Positions 13,501 to 23,399 of a stretch of 64,000 nucleotides of DNA are shown in pieces. Both the position numbers and the translations under genes were made by a program. Source of the stretch: Gonapodya prolifera JEL478 (taxonomy: Eukaryota; Monoblepharomycota; Monoblepharidomycetes; Monoblepharidales; Gonapodyaceae); the NCBI GenBank assembly GCA_001574975.1, contig KQ965768.1, forward strand, positions 233,980 through 297,979, given 5' to 3'. The notes under the pieces are model-generated. The model was not told the DNA's origin. It did no database searches and saw only the letters and a program-made list of their open reading frames with translations. The first letter of the stretch is position 1, and every line of letters begins with the position of its first letter.

Positions 13501-13836
13501 CAATGTCAAGAATCCATCCAGTATTTCATGCTTCTTTATTATCACCTCACTATGCAAATAAAATACCTGGAAGACATATACCTCCACCTCCCCCAGTAGA
13601 AGTTTCAGCAGAAGGCGTTGCTGAATGGGAAGTGCAGCAGATTTTGGATGTGAAATGTCAAGGTCATGGATGGGTATGGCTAGTACACTGGAAGGGCAAT
13701 GGGGTGGATCAACAAACATAGGAGCCATGGCAAAACCTACAAAATGCACAGGATGCTGTGTTGAAGTTTCACAAGGATCATCCACAGAAAGGACAACCTA
13801 TATATATCTGGAAAGAGTTGGATGATATAAATACCA
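10511..13836 (+). pseudogene. Retroelement pol: protease, RT, RNase H, integrase, chromodomain (broken)
   Basis: Domains in order: aspartic protease with AEIDSGSSIYALI (about 10570) and DIILGLPWL; reverse transcriptase with WYTKIDCTKAYHRIRI and VYLDDSGIAT (YLDD box, about 11518); RNase H starting IVYTDASPYGLGAV (about 11960); integrase with an HHCC-like finger ending CKSCESCQRN and a core with MDFIVKLP, VSDCGPQF and STAFHPQSDGQTE; then a C-terminal chromodomain (AEWEVQQILDV, WLVHWKG). Stops interrupt the frame at about 11428, 11602, 12100, 12304, 13377 and 13719, and a frameshift lies between 12306 and 12375. Unknown bases occur at 10632-10644, 10899 and 11243. The copy cannot be active. Confidence 0.9.
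10632..10644. other. Run of 13 unknown bases
   Basis: Thirteen N characters lie in the protease region of the retroelement, with single Ns at 10899 and 11243. This indicates unresolved repeat sequence in the assembly. The exact sequence and stop content of this copy are therefore uncertain here. Confidence 0.95.
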
Positions 13837-13867
13837 AGGAAGGGGAGAGAAATGGAAGGGAGCACAC

Positions 13868-14106
13868 TGTCACCATAGCTTCAGGTGACATCCATTGACA
13901 TGGTATATATAGTGTGAGGTGTTAGGTGCTGTGCCACTACTGTGGTCACGAGATTAGATGTGTGCACCTGCAGGACGCACTTTAAGTTTGGTGTTGTGTT
14001 CCTGCAGGTGAGTTCCATGTATAAACCAACTCATTATGTACTATTAATGATATAAACGCATTCCTGCAGATTACAGGCTTGTGCAGCTCACCTAGGTTGT
14101 GTTGCA
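13868..14106 (+). repeat. 3' LTR
   Basis: A 239-bp direct repeat of 8773-9013. By eye about 35 positions differ, mostly transitions, plus small indels near 14040-14060. The inverted repeat CACCTGCAGG (13965-13974) with CCTGCAGGTG (14001-14010) is intact. Confidence 0.88.
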
Positions 14107-14151
14107 ATTCTCCCATCCACCCAATGCAGGCTTTGATTCTCTTCCATGCAG

Positions 14152-14616
14152 GGCTGGCAGGCAGCGCTTACTGCACTGGTGCAGAAGTTTGTGGGAAAGC
14201 GCCAGCCATCTGAATGCATTGTTGTATTGGGATCAGCCGTCTTCAACCAGTCAAGTTGTGGACACCGTACAAGTCCAAACCAGCTTATATGTAAGGCATT
14301 CGTCAATGCTGGCGTGACAGTCATTCTTGTCAATGAGTTCAGGACGAGCCGGATCTGTTTGCAATGTCACCACGCATTCACAAAGGAGAGTGGTACCATG
14401 CAGAAGCTTTACAGCGTTTGGTGAGTTTCCCTTTTTGTCTACCCAGTTTTTTACCCTGTCTCACTGCAGCTTTTTACCTTTAAATCTTGCGCGCACTGCA
14501 AGTGCATCTGGAACAGGGATGTCAAAGCGGCGCGGAACATCTTGTACCTGTTTTTCTACATGAATCCGATGAACAGCATCATCTGGCCCCGACCCTTCAA
14601 ACGTCCCTGTTGCTAG
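14152..14616 (+). pseudogene. Fanzor / TnpB-like RNA-guided nuclease, C-terminal fragment
   Basis: A splice acceptor at 14150-14151 opens a frame with CIVVLGSAVFNQSSCGHRTS and then VILVNEFRTSRICLQCHHAF. After a short intron it ends with SCAHCKCIWNRDVKAARNIL. These match the C-terminal RuvC region of TnpB/Fanzor proteins. The shared marks are a G-x-A-x-F-strand block, the T-S-x-x-C-x-x-C half of the zinc ribbon, the second C-x-x-C and the R-D-V-x-A-A-x-N-I motif with its catalytic aspartate. The two halves are in the same frame. Joining AGC at 14417 to CTT at 14470 keeps it (donor GTTTGG is weak); the better donor at 14421 would shift it. Everything upstream of the RuvC C-terminus is missing because the retroelement 3' LTR lies directly in front. 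It is therefore a fragment, probably inactive. Confidence 0.75.
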
Positions 14617-15358
14617 TCTGCCTGTTTCCGTGAGTTGAAATGATTTTTTATTCCATGCGGTCAACCTAATCTTTGGTTTTGTGCAGCGTTCGACGTTTTT
14701 CTTTCTCCTTCTTTCTTCAACTCATACTCTTTGAGACCCATCGCTGAACCAGCTTAAAAACGGTGTACTGTGGCTTTCATGCAGGTATTGACTCCTGGTT
14801 TCGTCTGGCGACCCCTAACTTTACATTGGCGACGAACATGGTGTGGGAGCCGCACGTGGGGATGGGGGCTTTCCAGATGGGAGGATAAAATCAGCGATTG
14901 CACTAGTGCGGTATAGAGATGACGGCTTTGGTAGTACGTCAGGTTGTAACATGGTCCTCCTGTACTTGCCTAGCAAATTTGTACTTCACTATTTTGAGCC
15001 ACCCTAGTAGGGCTTTGGGCCGAACGTGCCTTTGCCATAACTGTTATCAGAGCTACAACAATATTGAGAGGAGTTGGGGTCAATTAGATCTTGTGTCGGT
15101 ACGACAGCAGAGATCCACAGCATGCCAAAATCAACGGCTTTCAAGTGGCGGGGCACGCAATTTTCATATGAAACGATAAACAATACAAAAAGTGATGTTC
15201 AATTTTTTTTTGGGGGGGGGGTTTACTACGCACGTGAGAAAAAAAATAGGGACATAAGGCTCCAAAATGCGTTTTTCGATTTTTCACGGCAGAGGAGACC
15301 ACATACCCCCTGCAAACTGCAAACGGTCGTCCTTCTCGCGTCCAACAACCACCGCCAC
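14617..15358. other. Intergenic stretch after the mobile island
   Basis: About 740 bp with no supported gene. A T9/G10-type homopolymer tract lies near 15210-15222. A short G-rich stretch around 14830-14885 could be more remnant mobile DNA, but nothing recognisable was read. Confidence 0.45.
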
Positions 15359-17696
15359 TCACTCAGCCACGCTCACTCCACCCAACGGATCAAACTCTGA
15401 CATCTTCACCCTCCTTTCGTACACAAGCTCTCTCCGCCAGTCTTTCATGTTGACGTCGACGCTCGACACCCTAAACTCCACACCGACGCCTGGTGGGAGA
15501 GGTGCACCAGGAGGGTAACGTCCCGAAGGAACACGGGGGTCGGAGAGAATGGACGGGTATGGGATAGAGATCGTGTCATACTCGATGGTAGGAGGGCGCC
15601 TGGAGTGGAGTGGGAAGGCGTAAGTAACATCGAATGGGTAGACCAAGAAGCAGGGCGCGCTCACAGGTGGTCGATGTTAGGTTTGGGCAGCCCCTGCTCC
15701 TCAACCCAATGCTTCGAGAGGGCCTTTTTTGCTCTCGGTTTGGTCGGCGGTGCGGCAGGATCCGGGTGGGTGGGGGAGGGTATGCGCTCTAAATTCGGGT
15801 AGAGAGTGGCTGAGAACGGCACGTTAGTGGCCTTTAGAAGAGAACACGGTGAAAAGTTCGGAGTGGGGGAAACAAAGGTGGAATGCACAAGATAGCACGA
15901 CGACCCGATGAGTATCGTGGAGGAAGCAAAAGCATACGATACCGATCATACCTTCGCAGTGACCCTTCCCCGGACAGCCCTCGCGACCCCATTATCTTCG
16001 CTCGCCATCCTGGCGACAGCGGCCGCCTTGTCGAAGCCCTCGCGCTCCAATGTATCCAGCTCCCGCATCCGTGCCTCGATGACGCGAGAGCTGTTGGGCT
16101 CTGGATGCGAAAATGGAGTGGGCTCGTCCATGTCACGCTTGTCACCTCCCAACCGTCCACGGTACCCCGCCCCAACCTCAACGTCAGTCCGAGGTCCCCT
16201 CTCTACCCCGCCAGTTGGTCCCCTGTATCCGGGTACCTTCATGATCCTCGGATCCACTTCAGGAAGCCCCAGTGCTGCCCTGTACCTGGGGTCCACAATG
16301 CGGGAAGTGTCGAGACCAAGTGTGGCGGGACCAAGATGTGGCGAGGTCGAAGCCGCGACGGCAGCAGCGGATCCGTCACCATCGGGGAAGAGGAGGACTG
16401 AGATTCCGGGACCTCGTGGAGTGGAGGATGGAGCTGAGGGGCGGATGTCCACTGACGATTTGACCCGACGGGTGGGTTCGGTGGATTGAGGGTGCGGGGG
16501 GTTCGCGAGGGCACCGGTGGAGTAGGCAGACCGAGCGGACGAGCTGGTCGGTGACGCCAATGGGGACGTCTCATTGAAGTTGGTGTCGCGCCAAGAGCGG
16601 AGGGAGGTGGTGGTAGAGGGCCGGGGCCGTGATTGGGGGAACGACAGCGGCCGGTGCGAGGAAGGGACAGTGGTGTGGTGCGCGGGCGCGGATGCAAGAG
16701 CGTTGCCATGACTGTGCGGGGAGATGGCGACAGAGGATAGAACGCGTCAGTTAAAAGCGTATCGCATCTGTTTCTCTGGGCAGGACTGGGTAAATGCGTC
16801 CACGTCCAGCCTCCCCCCGACCCCAGCCCCCTGACATTCTTTGCATGATGACGTGAGACAGCAACTCTGCCCTTCACCTCTGTCTTCCAGATCGAACTCT
16901 CTCCTCAATCCAATCGGTTTGACACCAGTAATAAAGCTTACCTGTTCATGTTCGCAGCAACGTGATTTGTTGGGAGAGGTTCGGCCGGTGTGTGCGCCCC
17001 CATACCAAAACCGGCACCGACAACGCCGCTCCCACCGCCACGAGCACCCCGCACTGCGGACTTGACTTTCGCATAGCGTCCCCCGCCACTCAGATTCACC
17101 CGCATCTTCTTGCGCTCCTCTTCGCTAGGAAGGAACTGGTCACGCCAATTGGGTGGTAGGTCGAGATGCACGCGACCCCCTGCGTCGGTTATCGTGCCAA
17201 CGTCCAAGGTCATGGGCGAGGCACCTGTTGGCCTGTTGGGCGAGGATGTAGCGGAGGAGAGGGGAGATACACCTTTCACCAGTACGACTTGGGTGAGTAG
17301 GCTGGAGGTGGATGAGCCGGAGGAGGAGCGCAGCCTGTCTCTCGAAACTTTTTCTGCCGGGCCAGAAGTGGCGTGGTGTGGGTGTGGTTGGGGCTCGGGG
17401 GGCATAAGTGGGGGACCTTGGCTTGAGAGAGGTGAGGCCTCTGCCGACTGGAGGAGAGAATGCACCTCCCCCAATTTCGCCCTTGAGCTCCCGTCGGATT
17501 TCGCGCCGCTGTTCTTTGTGCTGAAACCCGATGCAGACCCCGTTGCGCCGGTCGGAAGCGAGTTTCCATGGCCTCCTGTCGTTGTGCGACGGCCGTAGCT
17601 TGACACCTTCTCCCCCTTTGAACCACGCGCGTCCACGCCCACGCCCATCGCCTGAGCTGAGGCTGCTGCTCGCGCTCGCGTCTCTACTGGTGACAT
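15359..17696 (-). CDS. Unrecognised disordered protein, 640 residues
   Basis: Four exons on the minus strand: 16942-17696, 15952-16711, 15665-15831 and 15359-15599. All borders are GT..AG and phases add up. The start is the ATG at 17696 (MSPVETRARAAAS); the open frame upstream has only non-ATG codons. The protein is rich in S, P, G and R through about residue 330. It then has a few ordered-looking blocks: VHLDLPPNWRDQFLPSEEER, SRIVDPRYRAALGLPEVDPR and, at the C-terminus, WRRELVYERRVKMSEFDPL. No known domain was recognised. Repeated R-x-P/D-P-R-short motifs suggest a scaffold or regulatory protein, but no function is claimed. Confidence 0.7.
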
Positions 17697-18860
17697 TGCT
17701 GGATTGGCGGGGGACGGGTGTGTTGAGGGAAAAGGTCGCCGATCAACCAATCAAGGGCACACTCCTCGAAAGGACAATCACCGAGTGCTTTTCTGTCCCG
17801 ACGTCAACCTCTAGACATGCAAAAGCTACCGTTTTTTATCTCTTTCACGCTGCGGAGCGGCGAGGAACCACCCGGGCAAGTGTAAGGAGCATGAATCGCA
17901 ACGATTAACCATCACATCTACAGCTGGAATATAATTGAATACAGACATCCACTACTCTTTACACTGGAATTGCGCTACCGAAAACGATGCCAAGGCCTCT
18001 CTTGGAGTGGGAGAAAGAGCCCAAGGAGCTTTTGTACTTGCCGTGGGTAATGTTTGGACTCCCCCGTTCTCCTTCCGGACTCCTCCCGCACAGCCCCCCG
18101 ATATGGCGTCCAATATTTGGAAAAAAACTACCAGGGGAAACTAAAAATGTTGAACCTTGATTCCGCCTCAACTGGAGTTGACAGGCTGTTCGTTCGAAGG
18201 AAATGCTCTCCACTGAGAACTACATAAGAGCTGCATCATCCCACGACCGTTGCTGTATGCTAGTAGACCGTAAACTAATGATTTCCTGTCTTTCAACCTT
18301 CCAGAACTTATTATTGATCTCAGGTGCTCGGAATGTACCAAACCTCGCCAGAGTGGCTTTGGCGATCCGAGCGGTGAAAGTTCCGATCAGATGTCTCATT
18401 GAAGCATCCCACTGGCCCGTTCCGAGCCAGTCGGCCTTGGAGTCGCGAGCTGCGTATTGAACAACTTGTGCAAGATGAGAACGGTGTGGACAAACAACTT
18501 GTGTGAAGCGGGGACACACAGGGTGCGAAAGACCAGCAGATGGGCACAGGCTGAAGTGCAATTGATACAGTAAATCCGTAACAGCGAGTGATTTGGGGAT
18601 GTTTGTGTTCATGCGCATGTGATCCGGACTGCGAACGCGGTCAGACGTGTCCATTAAACTGAAATCAGAAAGCATGCGCTGGAGAAAAAAATTCGCAACG
18701 TTCGAGCCAACACCGACACATCCGAGAACGCATCATATTAGGAGATATATATTCCAACAATCGTGACAAACAGTGGCCGCCTCCAAGCCAACTCCCACCT
18801 TCCCACCTTCCCACCTTCCCACCCAAACCCCAACGTCATCAAATCACCACTCCTATCTCA
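17697..18860. other. Intergenic stretch, one weak open frame
   Basis: About 1.16 kb between the disordered-protein gene and the BtuF-like gene. A minus-strand frame at 18220-18675 is open for 151 codons but shows no motif, and its neighbours show no splice structure. It is not called as a gene. A short tandem of TCCCACCT-type units lies near 18795-18820. Confidence 0.45.
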
Positions 18861-19962
18861 TCATTCCTTCCCCGCCCCCACCCGAACATACTTCTCGAGC
18901 GGAAACGTACTCGGAATAATCTCGCTCCTTTTCCAGAAATACCCCACCAGAAACTCCAACGCGTCCACGAGCCTTGGGCCAGGCCTATTGAACATCTCGT
19001 TGCCATCCACCAGCACCACACGCGGGTTCTTCTCCATGGCCGTCTTCCACCACGCACGCTCCTCCATCTGCACCATCTCCTTGCGCGTCGCCTCCATGTT
19101 GAGCCCGCAGAAGCACCCGACATAGATCTCGGGGTCCGTCGCCAGAACCTGCTCGGGGGTCACCCGCGTCGAGGGGCCCGCGGGCGAGGGGCGCGGGACC
19201 AGCGTGAAGGGTGGGTGCACCGGGTGCGTGCCACCAGCAAGGTGAATGAGCTGGGCCGTCCAGTGTCCTCCCGGGTATATCGGGTCCGGCCACTCCAAGA
19301 ACGCCACGCGCGGGGACCTCCCTGCCTCGGCGGCGAATTTGGCGCCCTGTGCCGCGGCGCGCTCGACGCGTTCCTCGAGGCGGGATCGGATGATGGCGGC
19401 CTCCGAGACGAGCCCGACGGCCTCGCCGACGGTGGTGATGTCGTTGAGCACGTCCTCGATCGAGTTTGGGTTCAGAGTCACGACTTTGGGACGCGGAGTC
19501 AGTGTCTTGGCCAGGCGGTGGACAGTCGCGAGGTCTATTGCGCAGACGTTGCACAGGCTCTGCGAACCGCCGAGGTTGTGGGTGGAGGAAGCAAGAAAAC
19601 GAGACAAGAGGCGGGGTTAGAACATATCGCGTGAGGTTCCATCAACGGCGTAGCTCCCCTCCTCTCCTCGAATCGTGGAGTGGACGTACCTGCGTAATAA
19701 TAACATCCGGCTTCAACTCCCTAATGACCTTCTCATCGATGGTATACAGGGCCTTTCCCTGACTCAGGGCCTCGCTGACCTGTCGGTCGACGTCTGCGCT
19801 GGTGGTGAAGGTCGTGAGCTGGCCCGTGACGATCGGAAGGTGCGTGATGGACTTTGGGTAGTCGCATTCGTGCGACCGCGCGACCAGGAGGGAGGGGCCG
19901 GTCGGGAGGATGCACAGGAGCTCCGTCGCGGAGGGGAGGAGGGAGATTACGCGCGGGGGCAT
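18861..19962 (-). CDS. BtuF-like (cobalamin/siderophore binding-fold) protein
   Basis: Two exons (19690-19962 and 18861-19559) encode 323 residues. The protein opens with RVISLLPSATELLCIL and then has ARSHECDYPKSI, RELKPDVIITQ at the exon border, CNVCAID and TLNPNSIEDVLNDI. Later come FLEWPDPIYPGGHWTAQLI, a TPEQVLATDPEIYVGCFCG segment and a C-terminal PGPRLVDALEFL. This is the class III periplasmic-binding-protein fold (BtuF/FecB family, PF01497). No signal peptide is evident, so a cytosolic protein is inferred. Eukaryotic members exist but lack the ABC importer their bacterial relatives serve. Ligand and role are unknown, and a metal or corrinoid ligand would be inference only. Confidence 0.82.
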
Positions 19963-20573
19963 TTTTGCGTTGGGGCGGGGCAATGCGGAAAGGGTTGGTG
20001 GTGTGCGGGCTGCGGACCACTTAGGTAAAAGACGGTGGACGCGAGTGACAATGAAAATGCGGCGAAGAGAGGATGGAGGGAAGCTTAAAAATGCGAAAGT
20101 TGTAGGAGAGAATGCGTTGTTTTTCGTTTGTGAGAGGCTCCGATCCTGTCCATTAGCTTTTCCGAACATCCTGATGGCAAATACTTGCCCTGGAATGGAC
20201 GAATGGGGAGAAAAGAGTCATGCATTAGTGACATCTGACGTCGTACGGTATTGGCACGTCGAATTGTCTTTGCACCGAGGTGCTCTTTGCCGGCCGCCCA
20301 CGTCGACTCGTGCGAACCGTCAAGGTAGACTTGGGATCGATGTTAGCGCACGTCACGTCAAGTCACGGCTACAAACGGAAAATAAATGGAAGATTATACG
20401 AAAAGTATGTATGGTGTATGCTACTGGTACGATTCGTCAAAGGCAAGACGTTCAAATACACATTTACCATTGTCCCCATTCCAACCCTTGTCCATGTCCA
20501 TCACCTTCCCTCTCCCCTAGTCCTCCACTTTCTCTGCACAGCGCAGTGCCACACCACACCACCGCTCTGCCTC
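19963..20573. other. Intergenic stretch, no gene seen
   Basis: About 610 bp between the start of the BtuF-like gene and the stop of the CutA-like gene, both on the minus strand. It should contain the promoter of the former and the 3' end of the latter. No RNA gene or element was recognised. Confidence 0.45.
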
Positions 20574-21754
20574 TCACCCGCCCAAAGAACACGGCAACCC
20601 CTCGTCCTCGAACGCCACCCTATGGCCCGGCTTGTGTTTCGTCGCGGCAAGGACCCAGTCGAGGAACGTTGCGTTTCCGCCGTGCAGCTGTGGGGTGGAG
20701 TGTCGTCGCAACGGAATACATGAGGTCCCAGGACCCGAGATCGAGCAAAAGTGAAGAAGGAAGACGCGACTCACGTTGAGTGTATGCACGTTGACCATGC
20801 CCGAGTACCCGCGCCGGACGAGCTCGACGGCGTCCGGAACGCGTGTGAGCTGGCACGTCGCCATCTGGTCATTTATCGTCGTGGCCATTGTGGTAGTGGT
20901 CGTCGTGGTCGTCATCGTGGTCGTCATCGTCATCGTCAATGCACATACACATGCACATACACGTGCAATTTTCAGAACTACACGTTCGCGTGTGAAAGGA
21001 GGAAAGGAAGAGGGGAAGGCTCACCACGAGGACTTCGACGTCTTCGTGCACTTCGGTGCCGATGAGCGCGAGCGAGGCGATGCCGGGGATTATGTGGCCG
21101 CAGGCGATGCTGGGTGGGGGTGTGGGTGAGGTGGTGTGGGTGAGATGGGGTGGAAAGGGGAAGATAGGAAGATTGGAATGGCGTGCTTACATGCGCCGAA
21201 GGAGGAGTTCTTCAAGACTAAAGTGTAGGCGAGAGGAGTCGCGGGGGTGTATTTGTCAATGGAAAATGAATGCATGAATGAGATGATGGTGGGGGTGAGG
21301 AAGCAGAAGCAGGGGATTCGAAGACGTACAGAGCACGTGACACGTCCTCGCTGTCGCAGGAGAAGACGAGCATGGCGACGCCGGGGCCTCTCTTCGTGAG
21401 CGCTTTTCAGTGCCGGTGGGGAGGGGAACGAAGAAAAATGGATCCGTCAGACGCTCGTTGCGCTAAGTAACCATGAGGCGCTTGGGAACACCACGCACCC
21501 CCCGACGCAGCCCACCCCGCCGCGACCGCCAGTGCGAGCGCATTAACGAGTCCGACGTATCGCGCTAACGTAAGCACGACGATAATCGTCCCGAGCGCGC
21601 CGAGCGATGTTGCCGCGTCAGCGTGCGCGGTGGACGCGGAGAGCGACGCGATGTTTGCGCGGACGAGAGCAGCGAGCGGTTGGAGGCGAGCGAGGGGAGA
21701 TTGTTTCTTTGGTGGGGGAGGGGGATTTGCGCGGGAGATGAGTGCCGATAACAT
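20574..21754 (-). CDS. Membrane-anchored CutA-like protein (copy 1)
   Basis: Six exons on the minus strand: 21499-21754 (256 nt), 21330-21402 (73), 21191-21217 (27), 21025-21109 (85), 20775-20864 (90) and 20574-20687 (114). They give 214 residues. Residues 1-85 hold a proline/lysine patch and one or two hydrophobic helices (LGALGTIIVVLTLARYVGLV). The rest follows the CutA1 fold block by block: GVAMLVFSCDSEDVSRALLE, then LRRIIACGHIIPGIASLALI, then VHEDVEVLVMATCQLTRVPD, and near the end GGNATFLDWVLAAT. CutA proteins are small ferredoxin-like trimers linked in bacteria to divalent-metal tolerance and in animals to acetylcholinesterase anchoring. The segment that is [10 protein letters not shown] in ordinary CutA is RRGYSGMVNVHTL here, so the conserved surface is lost. 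Role inferred only as a membrane-tethered CutA relative. Confidence 0.8.
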
Positions 21755-21808
21755 ACTTGATGAATAGAAGAGTTAGATGTAATGACCGCAGCAGTAGAAG
21801 CAACTCCG

Positions 21809-22937
21809 ATGTCGACGTACAAGCCGCCCACGGACACACGGAGACTGCGCGCGTGTCTGGTGTGTTCGATTCTCAAGGTGCGCATCCGGTTCCCCTTTGT
21901 TTTTCTCTCGTGGGGCTGCTCACGCTCAAGTTTTCATCGTCTTCCTCCCATCACCCACTCCACGCTCACCAACACCGCCACAACAGAGCCAGCGCCAGTT
22001 CCTCACAGAGGGCTGCGACAACTGCGAGCCCATCCTCAAGCTCAAGGGGTCATCGGCGAGGATCGAGGAGTGCACAAGTGCAAACTACGAGGGGTGAGGT
22101 CCTCGCGGCTTTCTGCTTCTGTTGGGGAGGCACAGGGTTTTCTGACGCAAAAGCTACGGCAAATGATAGGATTATTGCAATGATGAACCCGGAGCAGTCG
22201 TGGGTCGCTCGGTACCAGCGGATAAGTGCGTTTTGCTGGGGGGCGGGGAGCCGGAAAGAAAGAGGCGCGAGCGACGATGGAGCGAGTAGCCGAGTGAAGT
22301 GGAGTCGAACCCCGCGACCGACGGAGGCCTAAGCGCGCTGCGCTGACCGAGGAGTCCGCCGGAGGCGAGATGCTGCGCGAAGCGCGAGTGGTCCAGCGGA
22401 GCGCATATTCCCGCCGGAGGCGAATGACCCTGCGCGGAGCGCGAATGGTACAGCGCGGAGTGCGTTTTGTTGGGGGAGGGGGACCGGGGGTGCTTGCGCA
22501 CACAACACAACTCGTTTGTTGGATGGAGGGAGAGGAGTTAACACAGTCTATGGTGGAGGTGCTGACGCACACTCGACTCAGGGAGGGGGCAGGAAGGGAG
22601 GAGTCGCAAGGAGGACGGGACTCACACTGAACTCATTTTTGGGGGGACGGAGAGGAGCTGACACTCTCTGGTGGAGGAGGTGACACACACTCGACTCGGG
22701 GAGGGGCAGAGACACACACTCAACTCATCGCATCCCTTGACTTTCCTTTCATTGGCCTGACACACACACTCAACTCACTTCTCCCTCCCCCCTCCCCAAA
22801 CAGACGCCTACCACCGCGGCCTGTACGCCATGCGCGTCTCGGGCCGGCTTCCCGAGGACATGGAGGAGCGCCTCGAGAGCAGGGGCGTAAAGTACTTTGT
22901 CAGGGACGGGTCTGGGGGGAGGGCGGCGGAGGGTTGA
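21809..22937 (+). CDS. SPT4: Transcription elongation factor SPT4
   Basis: Four exons (21809-21877, 21987-22093, 22170-22225 and 22804-22937) encode 121 residues, the usual length for this family. A four-cysteine zinc site is formed by RACLVCSILK and then LTEGCDNC and IEECTSANYEG. The C-terminal half has MNPEQSWVARYQRI and RGLYAMRVSGRLPEDMEERL, matching SPT4. The protein pairs with SPT5 (DSIF) on RNA polymerase II and supports processive elongation in the nucleus. It is transcribed away from the CutA-like gene, with only 54 bp between the two start codons. The third intron is 578 bp, far longer than its neighbours, and is filled with repeats. Confidence 0.93.
22226..22803 (+). repeat. Repeat-rich long intron 3 of SPT4
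   Basis: Two imperfect tandem units begin CGCCGGAGGCGA at 22357 and 22412. Further right, two about 60-bp units start GGAGAGGAG at 22528 and 22648 and end in ACACTCGACTC followed by a G-rich run. At 22301-22311 the minus strand reads GGTTCGACTCC, a tRNA B-box match. A SINE-like origin is possible. Confidence 0.65.
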
Positions 22938-23399
22938 GCGTGGGGCGGAGAGTGGGTGGGTGTGGGTGGGAGAATGGGAGGTTTGTGGGGCGGAGCGTGG
23001 AGAGCATTGGTGGGAGGTTGTGGGTGGGAGGATGGGATGATTGTGGGGACAATGGGAGTGAGAGACGGAGAGGGGTGGGGTACGAAGGAGTGTGTATATA
23101 GACCAACATCGTAGAGTACACGCCGTTTTCCGGCGACGTGATGGACAAACGCAGACGCAGACGCAGATGCAAATATTCATGAAATTATTATTTCGCTATT
23201 TTCGATGGTACGGGGGAGAGGGGCAGTGAATTTCGCGGAGAACACGCCTTGTTCATCACCATCGTGGACAGAAAGGACAGAACAACGAAAAAATTCATTC
23301 TCAACCGCACGGAGGGAAGGTGCAAATGATGGACCAGAGCAGCACACTATGTTACAGCACCAATAACATCTGTCCACAATCGAACTCTTTATTCTCCAC
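22938..23399. other. Convergent intergenic region
   Basis: About 460 bp between the 3' ends of SPT4 (plus) and the WW-domain gene (minus). The left half is G-rich on the plus strand (GTGGGTGGGAG-type repeats, 22950-23050). No gene is supported. Confidence 0.5.

Larger units (their letters stand above)
8773..14106 (+). mobile_element. Decayed Ty3/gypsy LTR retrotransposon (chromovirus)
   Basis: Two direct LTRs of about 240 bp (8773-9013 and 13868-14106) enclose gag-like and pol-like frames. Pol order is protease, reverse transcriptase, RNase H, integrase and a C-terminal chromodomain, the arrangement of Ty3/gypsy chromoviruses. A purine-rich tract just before the 3' LTR (about 13838-13864) fits a polypurine tract. 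The LTRs start TG and end CA. With those ends no matching target duplication is visible. The pentamer CAATT occurs at 8769-8773 and again at 14105-14109, overlapping the ends, and may be the duplication. Many in-frame stops, frameshifts and roughly 15 percent LTR divergence (by eye) show an old, inactive copy. Confidence 0.9.

Noticed and set aside
14146-14424. Independent small gene starting at ATG 14146
   Set aside because: The frame is the Fanzor fragment read through its acceptor; the ATG overlaps the AG of the splice site and no full domain results.
18220-18675. 151-codon minus-strand open frame in the 17.7-18.9 kb gap
   Set aside because: No motif, no splice partners and no clear coding bias. 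Kept as intergenic.
22252-22345. Possible tRNA gene on the minus strand inside the SPT4 intron
   Set aside because: The B-box is good but the anticodon stem does not pair and no proper acceptor stem was found. Reported only as a possible SINE trace.
22770-23180. Minus-strand frames overlapping the last SPT4 exon
   Set aside because: They are low-complexity shadows over G-rich DNA, and the plus strand clearly encodes the SPT4 C-terminus.
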